Source of the DNA: Macrolepiota albuminosa
Taxonomy: Eukaryota > Basidiomycota > Agaricomycetes > Agaricales > Agaricaceae
Reading direction: 5' to 3'
Length of the DNA stretch: 64,000 nt
NCBI GenBank assembly: GCA_027475525.1
Contig: JAMWFC010000071.1
Location: 1 to 64,000 of the forward strand
Shown here piece after piece: positions 22,955 to 34,928 of the stretch; position 1 is the stretch's first letter; each line of letters begins with the position of its first letter. The notes below the pieces were generated by a model. That model had not been told where the DNA came from. It ran no database searches and worked only from the letters and a program-made list of their open reading frames with translations. A program made the position numbers and the translations under genes.

Positions 22955-24183
22955 TCAGTTCCTGTTTGGGTTGGCTCTCTCAGTAGAGATATGTGTGCAT
23001 ATTGATTTTTGGGGTAGAATGTCATCATTCTGAGGGTCATGACAAGATACATTGTTGTTTTGGGCGTTGATTGGCTCTGTCTCTAGTGTGGGTGCATATA
23101 TTTCGACGTTGATATCCCTGTCATTGCTGGGAGTCAGGAATGCTGATTTGTCCAGATCATGTAGTGATGGGATTCTGTCATGAGGTTCTTCAGTCGGTTG
23201 CTCATCAGTTGTTGACTGCTGTTCATGATGTTCAATAAACTTGATGTGAAACAACTAATACACCTTATTGTTCTTTTTGTCCCAGCATCTGTAAGTTTTT
23301 GATTGCTGTCTATACCCAATCAAAATACACTCTATCGACCATGGGCATATCTTAGAATTATGAGTGGGGATCCAGACAAAGGCCTTGCAACCAATTTCAT
23401 GCATGTAATCATAGTTGGATGATCATCTGTGCCATAGTTCATAAAGAGTTTTTCTGTTAAGTGATTTGGTGGGAGTCTTTGTGTGAAGGTGTGCAGCTGT
23501 GAGATAGAATTTATCCCAGAGAAAGTCTGGGCACTTGGAGTTGATTCTCATAGTCCTGGCTTTTCCCATTAGAGTTCTATGCATCCTTTTAACTCTTCCA
23601 ATGTGTGCTGACATGTACAGGGCACCTTGCTCTTTAGACATACCTCTAGACTCAAGCCAGTCCTTCATTTTATGGCTATGGAGTTTCCCATCGAACCCAG
23701 TTTGATACTTCCTGATTTTCAGCCCAGTCTTGTTCTCATGCACTAGTTTCTAAGTCTTTAATGCTTGAAAGGCATCTGCTTTGCTCTTAACAGCATATTT
23801 GTATAGTTGTCTACTATGTCTAATATATAGTGATTGCCAGATTGCAAACATACGTTCACTGGCCCCATCAAGTCTGCCCAAACAATTTCCAACCTATGTG
23901 TAGCCCTGTACCCCTCCTGCCTTATCTTCAGAACAGGCGATCTGGTCTGTTTTCCAATGATGCAACTGTTACATTTTGGTGGCAGGGTAGATGATGAAGA
24001 GGGTGCACTTTTGATCTTGTGGTCATGGACTAGCTGCATGATGGCCTTATAGTTTGCATGGCCAAGGCAGTGGTGCCAGGTTTTCAAGTTTGCATTTGAC
24101 TGCGTCATGTAAATGTGTTCTGGGGTCTTTTTAAGCAGATTAATGGTATAGAGTCCTTTTTTGGATACAAGTAGTCTGTTCAT
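22955..24183 (-). pseudogene. Copia integrase remnants
   Basis: The 23758-24183 frame is the GAG-pre-integrase zinc domain (WHHCLGHANYKAIMQL, CNSCIIGKQTRSP) and the start of the core (VWADLMGPVNV, the first catalytic Asp). The 23423-23743 frame continues the core (MHRTLMGKARTMRI, FLWDKFYLTAAHLHTKTP), where the Glu region is degraded. The 22955-23254 frame is the acidic linker toward RT. Confidence 0.8.
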
Positions 24184-24282
24184 GAGTGTCCTCTTGGTAA
24201 CGCAGTCAATGATTGAGACTTCTTTGTGGTTGAAATGAGAGTATGTGTTGTTATTTCTGGAGATTTGGCTGACTGATATGAG

Positions 24283-25770
24283 TCACACCATGGATTGAGA
24301 TATGTATAATGCTTTCTGAAGTATAAGCATGTTCCCCTGAGCTGTGAACAGCTTGATACTTCCAATTCTGCAGGCTGAGATTGAGGATCCCCCTACTCCT
24401 TGTATGACTTTTGGCACTATAGGTTGCAGAGTGGCAAAGTCTGACTTGTATGGCAATATGTGTATAGTGGTGCCAGAATCTATAAAGAAGGAATTTTCAA
24501 TCATTGCAGATAGCACAGTGTCATTTTCAGAATGGTCAGTCCAGTCAATGGATGTCTTCATCTCCTCCTCAACAATTGTGATCCAATTCTCCCACTTGAC
24601 CTCATCTGTGGCGGTGGCAGCTGGGATGTTGTCAGTGACTAGTCCAGCAAAGTTTGCCATAGGCGTTGTGGTCGTAGAGGTTGACTCTGCACTCAACAAT
24701 TGGAGTTTCTCTAGGTCAGCTTCTTCAACAAAGTATACTTTTCCCTTTGGCCTGATGAGTTGCATGTAGGTTTTCATCCCACCAGTAGCTTTATTTTTCT
24801 GACCTTGGCTGTTAGTGGCTGCTTGTGTAGTGTCATGTGCTGTACTGAAGCCTTCTTTCACCATTGCCCCTCCTGGATGTGCACAGAATTTTGCATCATA
24901 ACCAGCACATGGACAGTTGTGTGAGGTGCATGTGGTACAACACTTTACCCCTGCTGGGTGGTTGTGACCTGAAAGGTGAGGCCTATCTGAGTGGGATCAA
25001 CTTGTTGCCGTAGCACTGAGTGCAGTATCTGTGGCAGGGTTCAAGCCAGAGCTGAACTTCAGGTTGTAGAGGTTCTGAACTGTCTCCAGGAGATTCCAAA
25101 TGTTGTTGGACATGTAGGGTCTGGACTTGGTGGCATTGGCAAGGCCCCATCATACTTGGGCCTGGATTGGCTTGTATTTCAAGTTGTTAAGGCTATTCAG
25201 TAGTACAACACATTTAAACAAGTCCTTGTCCAGCTCTTTGATCAAGAAGATGTGGTTAACGATGTCATATATGCATTTTGCAGTGATTGTAAGGGGCTCT
25301 GTCAAGGAGCATTGGATTCTGAGCACCTCCTGGATGAGCATGACCTGCCGTACTGGTCCTTCTCCCTCTGCTCAAGTTTTGATCTGACTATAGACGTTTG
25401 CTGCAGTTTTAGATTTGTTGATGCCTTCATATTTGGCCTTGTCCAATGCGGTGAAGATTATGGCGTGGGCAAGATCCTCATTGGCAAGCCAATTGCGGTA
25501 TGCTACCAGCTCTGAGCTCACGCTTGGTGTTAGGACATAGGGTGCAAAGACATAGAACTTTAATCTGAGGAGTGATAGATGGATGCTGAGGTTTTTTGAC
25601 CATTGTTCAAAGTTTGCAGTAGGTGAGTTGCGACTAAACTTATCATGTTTCCAGTCAGCACCATGGATAGCAATAGCATGGACCAAAGGGGTTGTCAAGA
25701 TGAGTAGCCAGTACAGATAATTGATCTTTGCTCTGATAAAAAGAGGACCACAATCAGGAGAAAGTTCCAA
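24283..25770 (-). pseudogene. Copia gag and protease remnants
   Basis: The 25372-25770 frame is gag (NFEQWSKNLSIHLSLLRLKF, AHAIIFTALDKAKYEG). The 24283-24864 frame carries the protease with FFIDSGTTIHILPYK (catalytic DSG) after a Lys/Gly-rich tail. A Cys/His-rich knuckle region lies near 24880-24970 in another frame. Interrupted by stops. Confidence 0.8.
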
Positions 25771-25877
25771 ATATAGTAGTCCAGTGTGATCAGTGCCAAG
25801 ACTTTAAGGACAAAGAGGCAGTTCTAGCAAGTGGCAGTACTGTGTATTAAGTAGTCCGCAAGGTAAGACCCATAACC

Positions 25878-26199
25878 TGTTAGAACTAATGCTCTATAGT
25901 CCTTGTATAGTGTTCAGCGACACTAGATAATATATGCATTTAGTATGAATCTCAGTTAACATATAAACAGAACTATATTGAAGTACCTAGATAATGTATA
26001 CGTTTAGTATGAATCTAGGTACGCTTGTAAGTTAGTGTGTAATTGGTAGTGTATGACTTGGCGACATACCCCAGTTAACATATAAACAGAACTGGGGTAT
26101 GTCTGCAATGTGCCCTGCTTATAAGTGTATGTAACAAAGGTGGCCATTGGCCCTAGCATCATTGTTTGTGGTACAATGCGCTTTGACTTAGTCCCAACA
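25878..26199 (-). repeat. Copia 5' LTR (right)
   Basis: 322 bp, TGTTAG...CAACA, followed by the TSD CTATT. Confidence 0.95.
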
Positions 26200-26204
26200 C
26201 TATT

Positions 26205-27030
26205 TACTGCGCTTGTCACAGGTATATGAGGTTTAATGGTAATGGGGTGCCAGATACCCCAGTCACTCCTCAAAATGACTGATCTGCTAAGCTTCTATAA
26301 CCTGACCCTAGAGGGCAATGGTACACCACGTACATTCCCAGATGCACCAGTCATATGCTGTCAAACCTGCCACACACTGACAGTTGGTCAGTCAATTGGT
26401 CTTACTTGATCCCATCAAACAATCACCGACTGTTACTATGTTACTATATTGATATCTACCTATGCCAAGAAGGCATCACGGGAGACCTAAGGCTACATAA
26501 CAAAGTGCAAGGGGTTAGCATCAAAACCCCCACAGGAGAAAGCTTGCCACCACTGCCTTTGGATACACTCATTTGCGCACTGTCTAAAGTAGGGACAACA
26601 CAGTGCCACGAGATCAAGGGTATTTCCAACCACAATACGTTGAACCAAGCCCCAAATAGAGGTAGTGTCAAACAAGAAGAGTAAATTGTCTTGAGATTAA
26701 ATAGTAATAAACACAAGATTTTCACAGTGTCAGACCGCAAATCATTAATCAATCATTGCTTGCTTATCTTTTTCCTTGACTTTACCTTCAAAGTATGTTG
26801 AACGACAGTGTCAGTCTTACCTGAACCCATTTTTGGCTGACGTCTTGAAGCAATTTTCAGGCTGATGCTAAGCAGGGTCACCAATGCATTTCATTTTCTC
26901 CTGTGTCCCTGAGTTCAGCAGTGAGTTTAGGGATCTTCCTGGTCCAACTTGGCCTGAAAACCCTGGCTTGTACCAACACCAGGCCGTGGCTTTCAGCAGT
27001 AAATAATTAATGCATTTTATATCTTTTATA
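26205..27030. other. no gene recognised
   Basis: Right flank of the Copia insertion. A 109-aa plus-strand frame (26355-26684) has no recognisable domain and is overlapped by equal minus-strand frames. I see nothing supportable. Confidence 0.4.
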
Positions 27031-27039
27031 CTACTGAAT

Positions 27040-27460
27040 GAAAGACATACTTTTTTTGCTAGTTGGAGACAAGATAGATATCTACATCAAAATTATTTCC
27101 ATCTTCATTCAAAAGCAGTTTATCCCAACCCTTATCATCTTTAGACCCTTTGCCAGATCTACCATCATTTTCATTGTTCTCCAGCCTCTTTAGCTTAGTC
27201 TCTTCATGTGAAGTAGGTCCAGGTTTGGAAAGAATATCATGTTGAATAGTGCATTCAAAGTATTGTAATGCCTTGACTATGTCTCCTTTCAGTTGATTTT
27301 GTGATGGTTAAGCCACCCACTGGAAAGACATGCTTACTATAAACAGAGGATGCCATAATTGCTAGATAATTGTGAACTAGAAAGCTGAAGTGGGATAAAA
27401 GCAACAAGGGTTGATCTATAATGTAGAAATAAACAAATGCAATCTTCACCATAAAGAATA
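27040..27460 (-). pseudogene. hAT transposase C-terminal remnant
   Basis: On the minus strand, NYLAIMASSVYSKHVFPVGG matches the hAT dimerisation segment (usual DYLsimASSvsSERaFS.gG), followed by LTITK and, after a frameshift, QLKGDIVKALQYFECTIQHD (usual RL..DIVEALqclk...rdd). A charged tail follows (KGSKDDKGWDKLLLNED). The catalytic parts upstream are not recognisable, so it is a dead hAT fragment. Confidence 0.65.
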
Positions 27461-28245
27461 TAAAAACTTATCCCCTACTATTTGACTTTTGAACAGCCTG
27501 TCAGCACTTGTTTTTTTGCATAAATATATTTGTCAAAGTACCACCACCAAGGTTGTTTAAGATCCTCAGAAATATTGAAGGCTGAATTCTTATCTATCTG
27601 TGACATATTTTCCTCATTTTTCATTGTCACTAAGTTCACATATCAATATCAGGACTGTTATGTATGTTGCACATTGATGGCCAATAAAAACAACTTACAA
27701 CTTTCTCAGCATATTTCAAGACAATTCCTGAAGTTTTTTTTGGCCAGTACTAGGAAACTAGGGTAATTTCTCCTGTGGACTAAAAACTGAGTATTGATGA
27801 TAAGAATGCTAGATATAAGAAAGCAATTGAGTATACATACCCATACTCATGATGTATGTAAATGGCAGTGAGGTACCTTCTCCATTAAGATCAGACTTTT
27901 TTGAAGTTGCTGAGCATGCAGAACAAACTGAAGAAAATGAATTTGATCCAAGCCATGCATATACGTTGTGCTCGGGCTTTGCATCTTGTACATGAAGAAT
28001 CGTTTGCTAGTAGCAGCTCGATTATATGCGTCATGATTGACCTTATCAATATTGTGGATGAAAGGCTCCTGGTTGATCCCGTTTAGAGAAGTCAAGTGCC
28101 GTGATGCCCGTGGTTTCATCTCCGATGCCCGCTTGGGCAGATCAAATAGCTGCGCTGTGATTTGTCAACTGGTAATTGTTGAAATTCAATTTATTAGTGA
28201 CTACGTCACCGCATTGGTTTTGAATTTCTTTGTACTCCTACCACG
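27461..28245. other. no gene recognised
   Basis: AT-rich DNA between the hAT remnant and the metal transporter. The last part must hold the transporter promoter; no clear TATA box picked out. Upstream hAT parts may lie here on the minus strand but are too decayed to show. Confidence 0.4.
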
Positions 28246-29346
28246 ATGTCCTCTGTCCCTCTTCCTTCTCGCGAACCAAACCCTACAAATGCCGCCCCTG
28301 TATGGCCCATAACTTCGTCACGTTCGGGCGTCACTGTTCCTTTACCAGCCAACTGTGCCAGGCCTAACCGCCAGGATGGCATCTGCTGCAAAGAACTAAA
28401 AGCAGAGGAGCGAACACTCATTGACCCCGACATAGTGCGCGACGTGTGAGGCCTTTTCAACCGTTTTTTTCTTGAATCTTTTTGTCCTCATACAAGCCTA
28501 GTGTCATTGGTCTTTCCGACGGCCTCACAGTACCCTTCGCCCTAACAGCAGGCCTATCTTCCCTTGGCGAATCAAGACTCGTAGTCCTAGGAGGTGTCGC
28601 GGAACTCATTGCGGGTGCAATATCAATGGGCATCGGCGGTTTCCTCGCGTCTCAGTCTGAGCGAGATCATTACAGGTATCTCCGACATCAGACCGCGGCG
28701 AGGGTCGTTCGGAGTTGCGATGGAGAGATGGAACGCGAGGTTTCTGAGGTGCTTGCGCCCGTTGGTGTCGATGAGAAGACGTGCAGGTCCGTTGCGCAGT
28801 CTCTCAGGGAGGTCGAGATGCAGGTGCATGCACACGAGGGCGGACATCCAACGGACGAGGAGATGGCGTTGCGCTGGAGCGGCCAGGTCGGGCTTACGGC
28901 ATTTTTACTCAAGTTCGGTCTCGGATTAGGTGAGTCCGGGTCTCGTGCTTTCATGTCCTACGTATCTTCGGTGTTCTATATCCGTTGGCTTTGTTGCTCC
29001 TATTTTTGTAATGATGAACACCTGGCTGATCTTCGTATCTTAATTTTCAGAGGAAGTTCCGACTCGCAGATTGTACATCTCGGCTTTTACCATTGGAATG
29101 GGATACCTTATCGGTGGCCTTATTCCCCTCTTGCCGTACTTCTTCATACCGCGAGCACACGTTGCATTAATATACTCATGCATTGTGACCGGTGTTGTTC
29201 TGCTTGTTTTCGGAGCGGTCAAATCCCATGTGACAGGTGCAGGTATGGGAGCTAAGGGATATGTATACGGAGCGTTTAGCACGCTGCTTGTAGGAGGAGT
29301 TGCAGCGGGTGCAGCGTTTGGGATTGTCAAAGCGTTGGAAACGTGA
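28246..29346 (+). CDS. CCC1/VIT1-family vacuolar iron/manganese transporter
   Basis: Members move Fe2+/Mn2+ from cytosol into the vacuole in exchange for protons and so protect against metal excess. Three exons: 28246-28445, 28502-28929, 29051-29346, giving 307 aa. The first junction restores VVIGLSDGLTVPFALTAGLS, the family's first transmembrane signature; the second gives LGLEEVPTRRLYISAF. Next come GGVAELIAGAISMGIGGFLA (helix 2, with the conserved Glu and Met residues) and a hydrophilic metal-binding loop rich in Glu and His (EMEREVSEVLAP, HAHEGGHPTDEEM). Three C-terminal helices are visible: IGMGYLIGGLIPLLPYFF, ALIYSCIVTGVVLLVFG, FSTLLVGGVAAGAAFGIVKA. Length and layout match the family. 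Direction and metal are inferred from homologues. Confidence 0.93.
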
Positions 29347-29584
29347 TACAAAAGCCTTTCCCCTTTCTTTCTTTCCCTTCTTCCTTGATTTTCCACACCC
29401 GTTTGACTTTCTCCCTTTGTAGCCCATGTAGAAAAGTATTACCCCAATTTAAATTAATCCTGACTAAAGGAAGATAGATAAGGTTTTTTTACTGCATCTT
29501 TCTAACCACGAGACTAAACTACCTAACGATTTTTTTTAAAAAAAAGAAAAAACAGGATATGAACTGATAATGAAAAAAGTTGTC

Positions 29585-29666
29585 TGTCCCGGAGAGACTT
29601 GAACTCTCGATCTTCCGATTGAGAGTATTAACAGTCGGACGCCGTAACCAACTAAGCCACGGGACA
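29585..29666 (-). tRNA. tRNA-Asn (GUU) with short intron
   Basis: On the minus strand TGTCCCG pairs with CGGGACA as acceptor stem. The D-arm has GCTTAGTTGGTTACGGC, the T-arm GAGAG-TTCAAGT-CTCTC pairs perfectly, and the anticodon stem TCCGA/TCGGA encloses CTGTTAA with anticodon GTT. Nine extra bases (TACTCTCAA-like) after position 37 form a canonical tRNA intron. 82 nt in all. Confidence 0.95.
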
Positions 29667-29941
29667 TGGGTGATGTTGTTACCTCCATGTAGGATATATT
29701 CTGGTGGTGACATCCTTCCGCCCAGACAATTTATAAATGATGCATAGGTGACACATTTCTTTAACCCTCAACCTTCTGCTGCTTAAAAAAGCTTGGTCAT
29801 CGATTTACGATTATCGACAAGGTCAAAAATGGCGCCCACGCCCTATCAATTGCTGGACTCACTCGGGTTGTCAACATAGCAGCATCAAACTAAAATTACT
29901 AGCGATTGTCCTATCTGGTTGTTCAGAGAAGTTTGTTCGTA

Positions 29942-30670
29942 ATGTTCGGCTGTTGTGTCGCTGGGCGGTTGCTTCAAACCAATCTTACGAAAATTGACGA
30001 GACCCACGCGTATTTTGAGCTGCCAGCTGCAAGTACAATCAACCATTTGACAGTTTTTCTGCTTGGAACTGGTGCGTCACGATGTGCTTTGCCCATGTCC
30101 ATATATGCTGACGGTTTCTCTTGACATGAAGTGCCATTTCCAGATGGCTATGGTGCGACGGTACACTTTTTCTGGCCCGGAAAAGGCTTCCAGCTGCTTG
30201 GAATGTGTGTTTGTCTGCCCGAATGCACTTAAAGTCTTTAATACTACGTTCGAAATAGGCTATCCAACGAGAAACCCTCAGCAATATTCCGTCTTCGTGG
30301 GACCTTCAACCAGCCAGGGTCTTCCTCTGCAGCCCACACCGCTTTCTCGACCACTGGAGCTTCTACACCCGCCGGTGCGAACGATGTTACTGCCGTTCTC
30401 GGTCTAGCGATAGAACCTCTGTCCCAAATTCAGCTCGAACTAGAAGCCCTGCCCCACTCACTCGCCAAGCCAACCTCTAATCTGGGACAAGATCCGACAT
30501 TGCTCGCGGAGCGCATTGTAAAACATCTATTCAACTATATTTCGGGATTTGTAGGAGGTAGTGTGACACCCGAACTATTCGTGCCGATGAGTGTGTTTGC
30601 GAAGTGGTATGACATCTTTCTGGGAAAAGTGAGGGCTGGTGGTATCGGATTCTTGGAAAGGATAGAGTAG
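29942..30670 (+). CDS. OPI10: Hikeshi/OPI10 family protein
   Basis: Hikeshi carries Hsp70 into the nucleus during heat stress; yeast Opi10 is its homologue. Three exons: 29942-30071, 30132-30204, 30259-30670, giving 204 aa, near the family's usual 197-200. The start MFGCCVAGRLLQTNL is the conserved N-terminus, followed by FELPAASTINHLTVFLLGT. The junctions restore GTVPFPDGYGATVHF and GFQLLGMLSNEKPSAIFR, both strongly conserved. The C-terminal domain has AERIVKHLFNYISGF and FAKWYDIFLGKVRAGGIGFL. An upstream in-frame ATG at 29906 would add 12 residues, but MFG is the family start. It lies about 275 bp from the tRNA gene. Confidence 0.93.
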
Positions 30671-31155
30671 GGTGTGTCTGGTTCGCGATTTGTTCGTGAT
30701 CTGTGATTAGTGCCTGACCAGACCCACATATGTTGTCGTGTACCACGTATGCTACGTCCTCTGTCCCCTTCGACCACTGTGGTAACCATTACCTACGATC
30801 ATGATACTCGTCCTACCCTTTATCTGCACCTGCGCTGAATGCGAATATAATATTTGGGTCGCACAAGAGAATCAACTGAAGCCATTAGAGATATTGATAT
30901 GACGGAAGAATGCCCTAACATTATCCAACCGTAATACTTTATTTCTTGACTGTGAGAATAGGTAGATGCAGGAATAGAGTTTTACCAATTGATTCTTGCA
31001 CATTAGCACATATTCTGAGCTATTCTGCGGAGTACACGTGACCCAGCTTTTGCAAGGTATCGACTGCAAGTAATATATTTTTAGCGGCATGCGTTCCATC
31101 AAGCTACATCTGTCTTGCCTCTTTTGATGATCCTTCAATCTAAGAACCATATATC
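30671..31155. other. intergenic
   Basis: Terminator region of the Hikeshi gene and promoter of the next gene. No ORF or repeat supported. Confidence 0.5.
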
Positions 31156-32960
31156 ATGATGTCTAGTCCATTCGAACTTGTCTCTCAGAACCTCAGAAAC
31201 TTAGGCGCGATTCCCGTTCGCGAATATCTAGCATCATGGCGGCCTGCCCAAGTCCAAATTGAGACTCACACTACCCAGCCCAGTCTATGTTTATTGGAGG
31301 AGTCTCGAATGCACATAGACGAGGAAAACAGCGAACCGGAGATGAAGGCTGTTAAGTTAGAATTTGCGGAAGATGAAGATGTAATGGCTATCGAACACGC
31401 ATGTGAAGGCCGATGTGCGCATCCCACGTGGGTATATTATTGCCCACTGGACTCTAATTCAGCTGTTCGTAAGCTTTGCGTCTCGCATAATTGTTTACCG
31501 AGTCATGCTGAGGGTATTACAGAATGGGGCGCAGCCTTTCGTGTCGACCTCCCTCTTCCTCAGTTTTACGCGACGGACCAGATTTACCCAAATGAGAAGG
31601 AAGCACAGTCCGCTTGTGCTCGGATCGCAATATCAGAAGGCGTTTTGAAGGAGATTAAAGCCTTGCACCCGTCCTCACAAAGTTCAGGCGCCATTAACGA
31701 GTCGTCTTGCGACATGTCGTTACAGATGTGGTTTGACAAACTTCCGCGGCCTTTACCATCTTTCTTCGACGACAAGGTACTTACAGAGATACACGGTGCC
31801 GTGACGTTGGATTCTTGGGCTGGGAAGGCACGGGGTGCGCGCTTCAAGATGCATTACTACTTTCCAACTTTTGGCCTGGAGCCTCACCGCTGTAGGTGCT
31901 GTTGTCTTTTCTGAGTCCATTCTCTGATTTAAAACGTTTAGTGTACGGTTGCGTACTTCGTATACATCGACCAAAAGAGTGTCGTTCCTTCTTCGTTGAC
32001 CCCGTATTTTCTAAACGTTTTGACGCTAAGACCGCGGTCTGCCTCTTGGCGATCTCTCGAGGCGTGGAAGATTACTTCTCATCGGTTGCAAACGAAGTTG
32101 CCAACATCATCGCGCCAGATCTACGAGCCTTCGCAAGCGAGCAGATCATCCCCCTCCTCAATCAGATGGCACCCGGCGACTCACGTCACTACTCTTACCC
32201 AATGGACAGGAATGGTTTTCAATTTCAATTCTGTGTCAATCAGCAGCTACTCATCTATCTGATTTTAGCATTCGGATGCACTCTAACCGTTGGCGTCGGG
32301 CCTGATGAGATAGAATACTCCACCGAACCCGAGTTTAGTAGCAAAGCAGATGCCAAGATCGCACTTCTGCTCGTCGCTGCTACATATGGTCTCATCGAGT
32401 TCATAAATTACGGTCACACTCCTCAAGACTTCCGAGCCCGCTGGGTGGCCGTCGAAGCTCAAGTGTCTAGCATGCCAATCACTTTTACAACCCCAATACG
32501 ACGGAAACGTGATCGCGTTGAGCCTCAACCGATACCAGTCATGAAAGAGTCAAAGAAGTCCAAAAAGAAAAGGAAGCAAACGCAAGCCACAGCAGTGAAG
32601 AATGGCGAAACTGCTGCGCTCCTCATCAAGGAAGCCACCTCCAGGACCTCACATTCCTCAAGTGGTATGCCGGGCGAGAATTCCCTTACCACGATATCAA
32701 TGCCATTTATCGGTGGTAGCCGTCCTCTCGCGTCCTCCACATACTTGCCTCCCATCCATGCACCTCATCTCCAGCAGGCGGGGACGTGGCCCACTTCGTT
32801 GCGGGATACTTCGAGGTTAAATTCCAACTCGATGTGCTTACAAACGTACTCGCAGTATTCACATCGTCCTACCCAGAATCAATATGAGCGTTTTGCAGGA
32901 CATATGGATCCTTCGTCTCAGCAGATAAAGTATGGGTACTGCGATGCTGGGCCTCGGTAG
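31156..32960 (+). CDS. hypothetical protein with three dsRBD-helix-like repeats and an NLS
   Basis: Two exons (31156-31891, 31942-32960; intron GTAGGT...TTTAG) give 584 aa. I do not recognise the full protein. It contains three spaced segments with the pattern of the last helix of a double-stranded RNA-binding domain (..K.eAk..aA..A...l): PNEKEAQSACARIAISEGVL, SKRFDAKTAVCLLAISRGV and SKADAKIALLLVAATYGLI. Before the first lies a Cys/His-containing stretch (CEGRCAHPTWVYYC). The C-terminal third is disordered and holds a strong nuclear-localisation-like KKSKKKRKQ, then Ser/Thr/Pro-rich sequence. An ATG two codons into the ORF (MM) makes the start slightly uncertain. RNA binding is inference from the repeat pattern only. 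Confidence 0.7.
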
Positions 32961-34216
32961 ATTAAGGATTTGCTGCATCTCCTAGCAAACTTTAGGCCAC
33001 TATTATTAGTTGCTTTTAATTAGCATGAATGTACTGCTGAAGGTGAAGGGTAGACTTCTTATTCGTTGTTATAGCATGTCCCGGGGTGTATGTAAGTGAG
33101 CCACGTATAGTCTTTCCATCCTTGCTCTCACAGAATGGAAACTGAGAAAGCCAACCTTCGACTAAGTGTTGAGTGTCCTCTACGGATACGGACTTTATAG
33201 GTTTCTGTTTTTAGTTGGTATTTCCTTTTTCATCCTCACCGTATTTCCCGCCACCCTTGGGAAGATTATCATTCTTTATTCCGAACCTTATTTTCCCCTG
33301 TAAATTACTACCTAGCTTCCTTCAGCTATCTACGCTTCTGCGTCTGACTCCTGAGGACTTATGACTTAATGCGTACCCTGTTCTACAGAGAGGTTCAGTC
33401 TTGGTCACTGTGGCTGCTAGCAGTAACAACTTGAATGGGGAAGACAATGGTCACAAGGAAAGACAGAACATTGAGAGATCGATGACTTGGAAATCATGAG
33501 AAGTGAAGTGGTCACAGGGTGAAGTCTTTGTCTGAGATGGCGGTGTTCACAGATCGATTTCTTCTCATGACCACATGTTATTGCAAGTCTCACCATGCCT
33601 CTGCCATCCTCAGCTGGTTGACTGCTCAGATATCACTATAGAACTTAAGGTAATTTGCAACATTCTGACATTCATATCCTGCATTTCTGATGAAGCCCCC
33701 AGAGTTCCATTGTCAATTTACATGTTGAGCATTGTGTCTGTGGGCTATCCTCTCTTAGTAGTGGTCTCACCTTTGCTGTACATTTAGGTCTTTTGTCTCC
33801 ATGATTTTCAATACCTTGCAAGTAACTAAATAGTCACCCCCGCTTCTTAGCTCCGTAGGGTAGCTTGCCGGTGGTTAAATTTCATTCATTCATTCATTCA
33901 TTCATTGTCATTGCTCTCAGAATCTAGGAACCCAGGGTTTCTCCGCAGGCCATATAGTCAGTTTGATATATTAAAGTCTTGTAAGTACAAGTCAAGCCAT
34001 GATATATTACAGCTTGTCGTTACAAGTACACGTGACATGACCATGCAGGACCAAATAGCATGCTTGCACACCGGCTGCTTTCCGACGCTCTGGCCAAATA
34101 TAGGTGTTCCTTGTATGTCCGCCTGCTTACAGCGCGCCCTTCCCGCCACTTCTCACGTGCAGCGGTTCCTGGATCTCATTTCAGATCAGTCGATCTCATT
34201 CTAAATCTCTAGATGG
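32961..34216. other. gene-poor stretch
   Basis: No gene recognised. A 70-aa plus-strand frame (33575-33787) has no family match that I can see. The stretch ends in a retroposon-like tail (33824-33906). Confidence 0.4.
33824..33906 (+). repeat. retroposon-like 3' end with (ATTC)n tail
   Basis: Sequence CACCCCCGCTTCTTAG...TAGCTTGCCGGTGG runs into about six TTCA units. A diverged copy of the same end lies at 46634-46705. Shared body plus short tandem tail is what LINE or SINE 3' ends look like. No 5' end identified. Confidence 0.55.
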
Positions 34217-34783
34217 TCACAGGGCACAGATCTTCGCAACATATGTATTCTTTGTTTTACAATGCAAATGACATGAGAAAATGACAAGCACAGCATTGGA
34301 TGATGATACAGATAGTAGTAGTGCTATGCAAGAGTTTCTCCGAATAGATGACAGACAGCGAGAATGATGCAAGAGAGAAATTGTATGAGTATTGTTATTA
34401 TTACCAACACTGAGGTGACTATGTATGCAAAAACTATACTTACTTGTGATAACTCTGCTTGTTTCTGGCATTCTGAGCAAGTCTTTGTTCTTCTGAAGTG
34501 TTGTATATTGGAGGCTGAGCCATGTATTTTCACAGATGGAGGGGGTCGGAGTAAAGATTAAAGCAAAATCATGAGCAGACTTGGGCACATATTTAGCTTC
34601 GTCTGACGAAAACTCAAAAACTCTGTTTAATTTAAAATTTCTATCAGAATAGTTATTAGGGTACATGCACCACTCTGTAAGATTGGTTGGGACATGATAC
34701 TTCAAGAGACCTATTCTCATGTCCATTGCAATACTGCAGTTGGCTATGCCCAACAACAGGTGGCTCTCGATCATATATAACAT
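34217..34783 (-). CDS. hypothetical ORF, possibly decayed
   Basis: 188-aa open frame from ATG at 34783. The first half (HLLLGIANCSIAMDMRIGLL, FEFSSDEAKYVPKSAHDFAL) looks protein-like; the second half is low-quality and overlapped by frames on both strands. It has weak similarity to the orphan ORF at 1941-2318. It might be a fragment of a repeated gene family. No function proposed. Confidence 0.3.
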   Translation of the reverse strand: MLYMIESHLLLGIANCSIAMDMRIGLLKYHVPTNLTEWCMYPNNYSDRNFKLNRVFEFSSDEAKYVPKSAHDFALIFTPTPSICENTWLSLQYTTLQKNKDLLRMPETSRVITSKYSFCIHSHLSVGNNNNTHTISLLHHSRCLSSIRRNSCIALLLSVSSSNAVLVIFSCHLHCKTKNTYVAKICAL

Positions 34784-34928
34784 GTGAACAAAAATAGGCA
34801 GGCCTGAGCTCTCAGCTCAATATTGGCATCGGTGTGCCAAATAGAGACCAATATCATGTTGAACATCCTATGTCATAAAAACTTTTATGTTATTCTATGT
34901 TGTGAAAACTTCATGTTTTTCTAAACTA

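Larger units (their letters stand above)
20782..26199 (-). mobile_element. Ty1/Copia LTR retrotransposon, old
   Basis: Two 322-bp LTRs (20782-21103, 25878-26199) begin TGTTAGAACT and end CAACA; both flanks carry CTATT (20777-20781, 26200-26204), a perfect 5-bp TSD. Gag-pol is on the minus strand in Copia order (gag, protease, integrase, RT, RNase H). The LTRs differ at about 27 of 322 sites by eye, mostly transitions, and the coding frame is broken many times, so the copy is old and dead. Confidence 0.95.
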
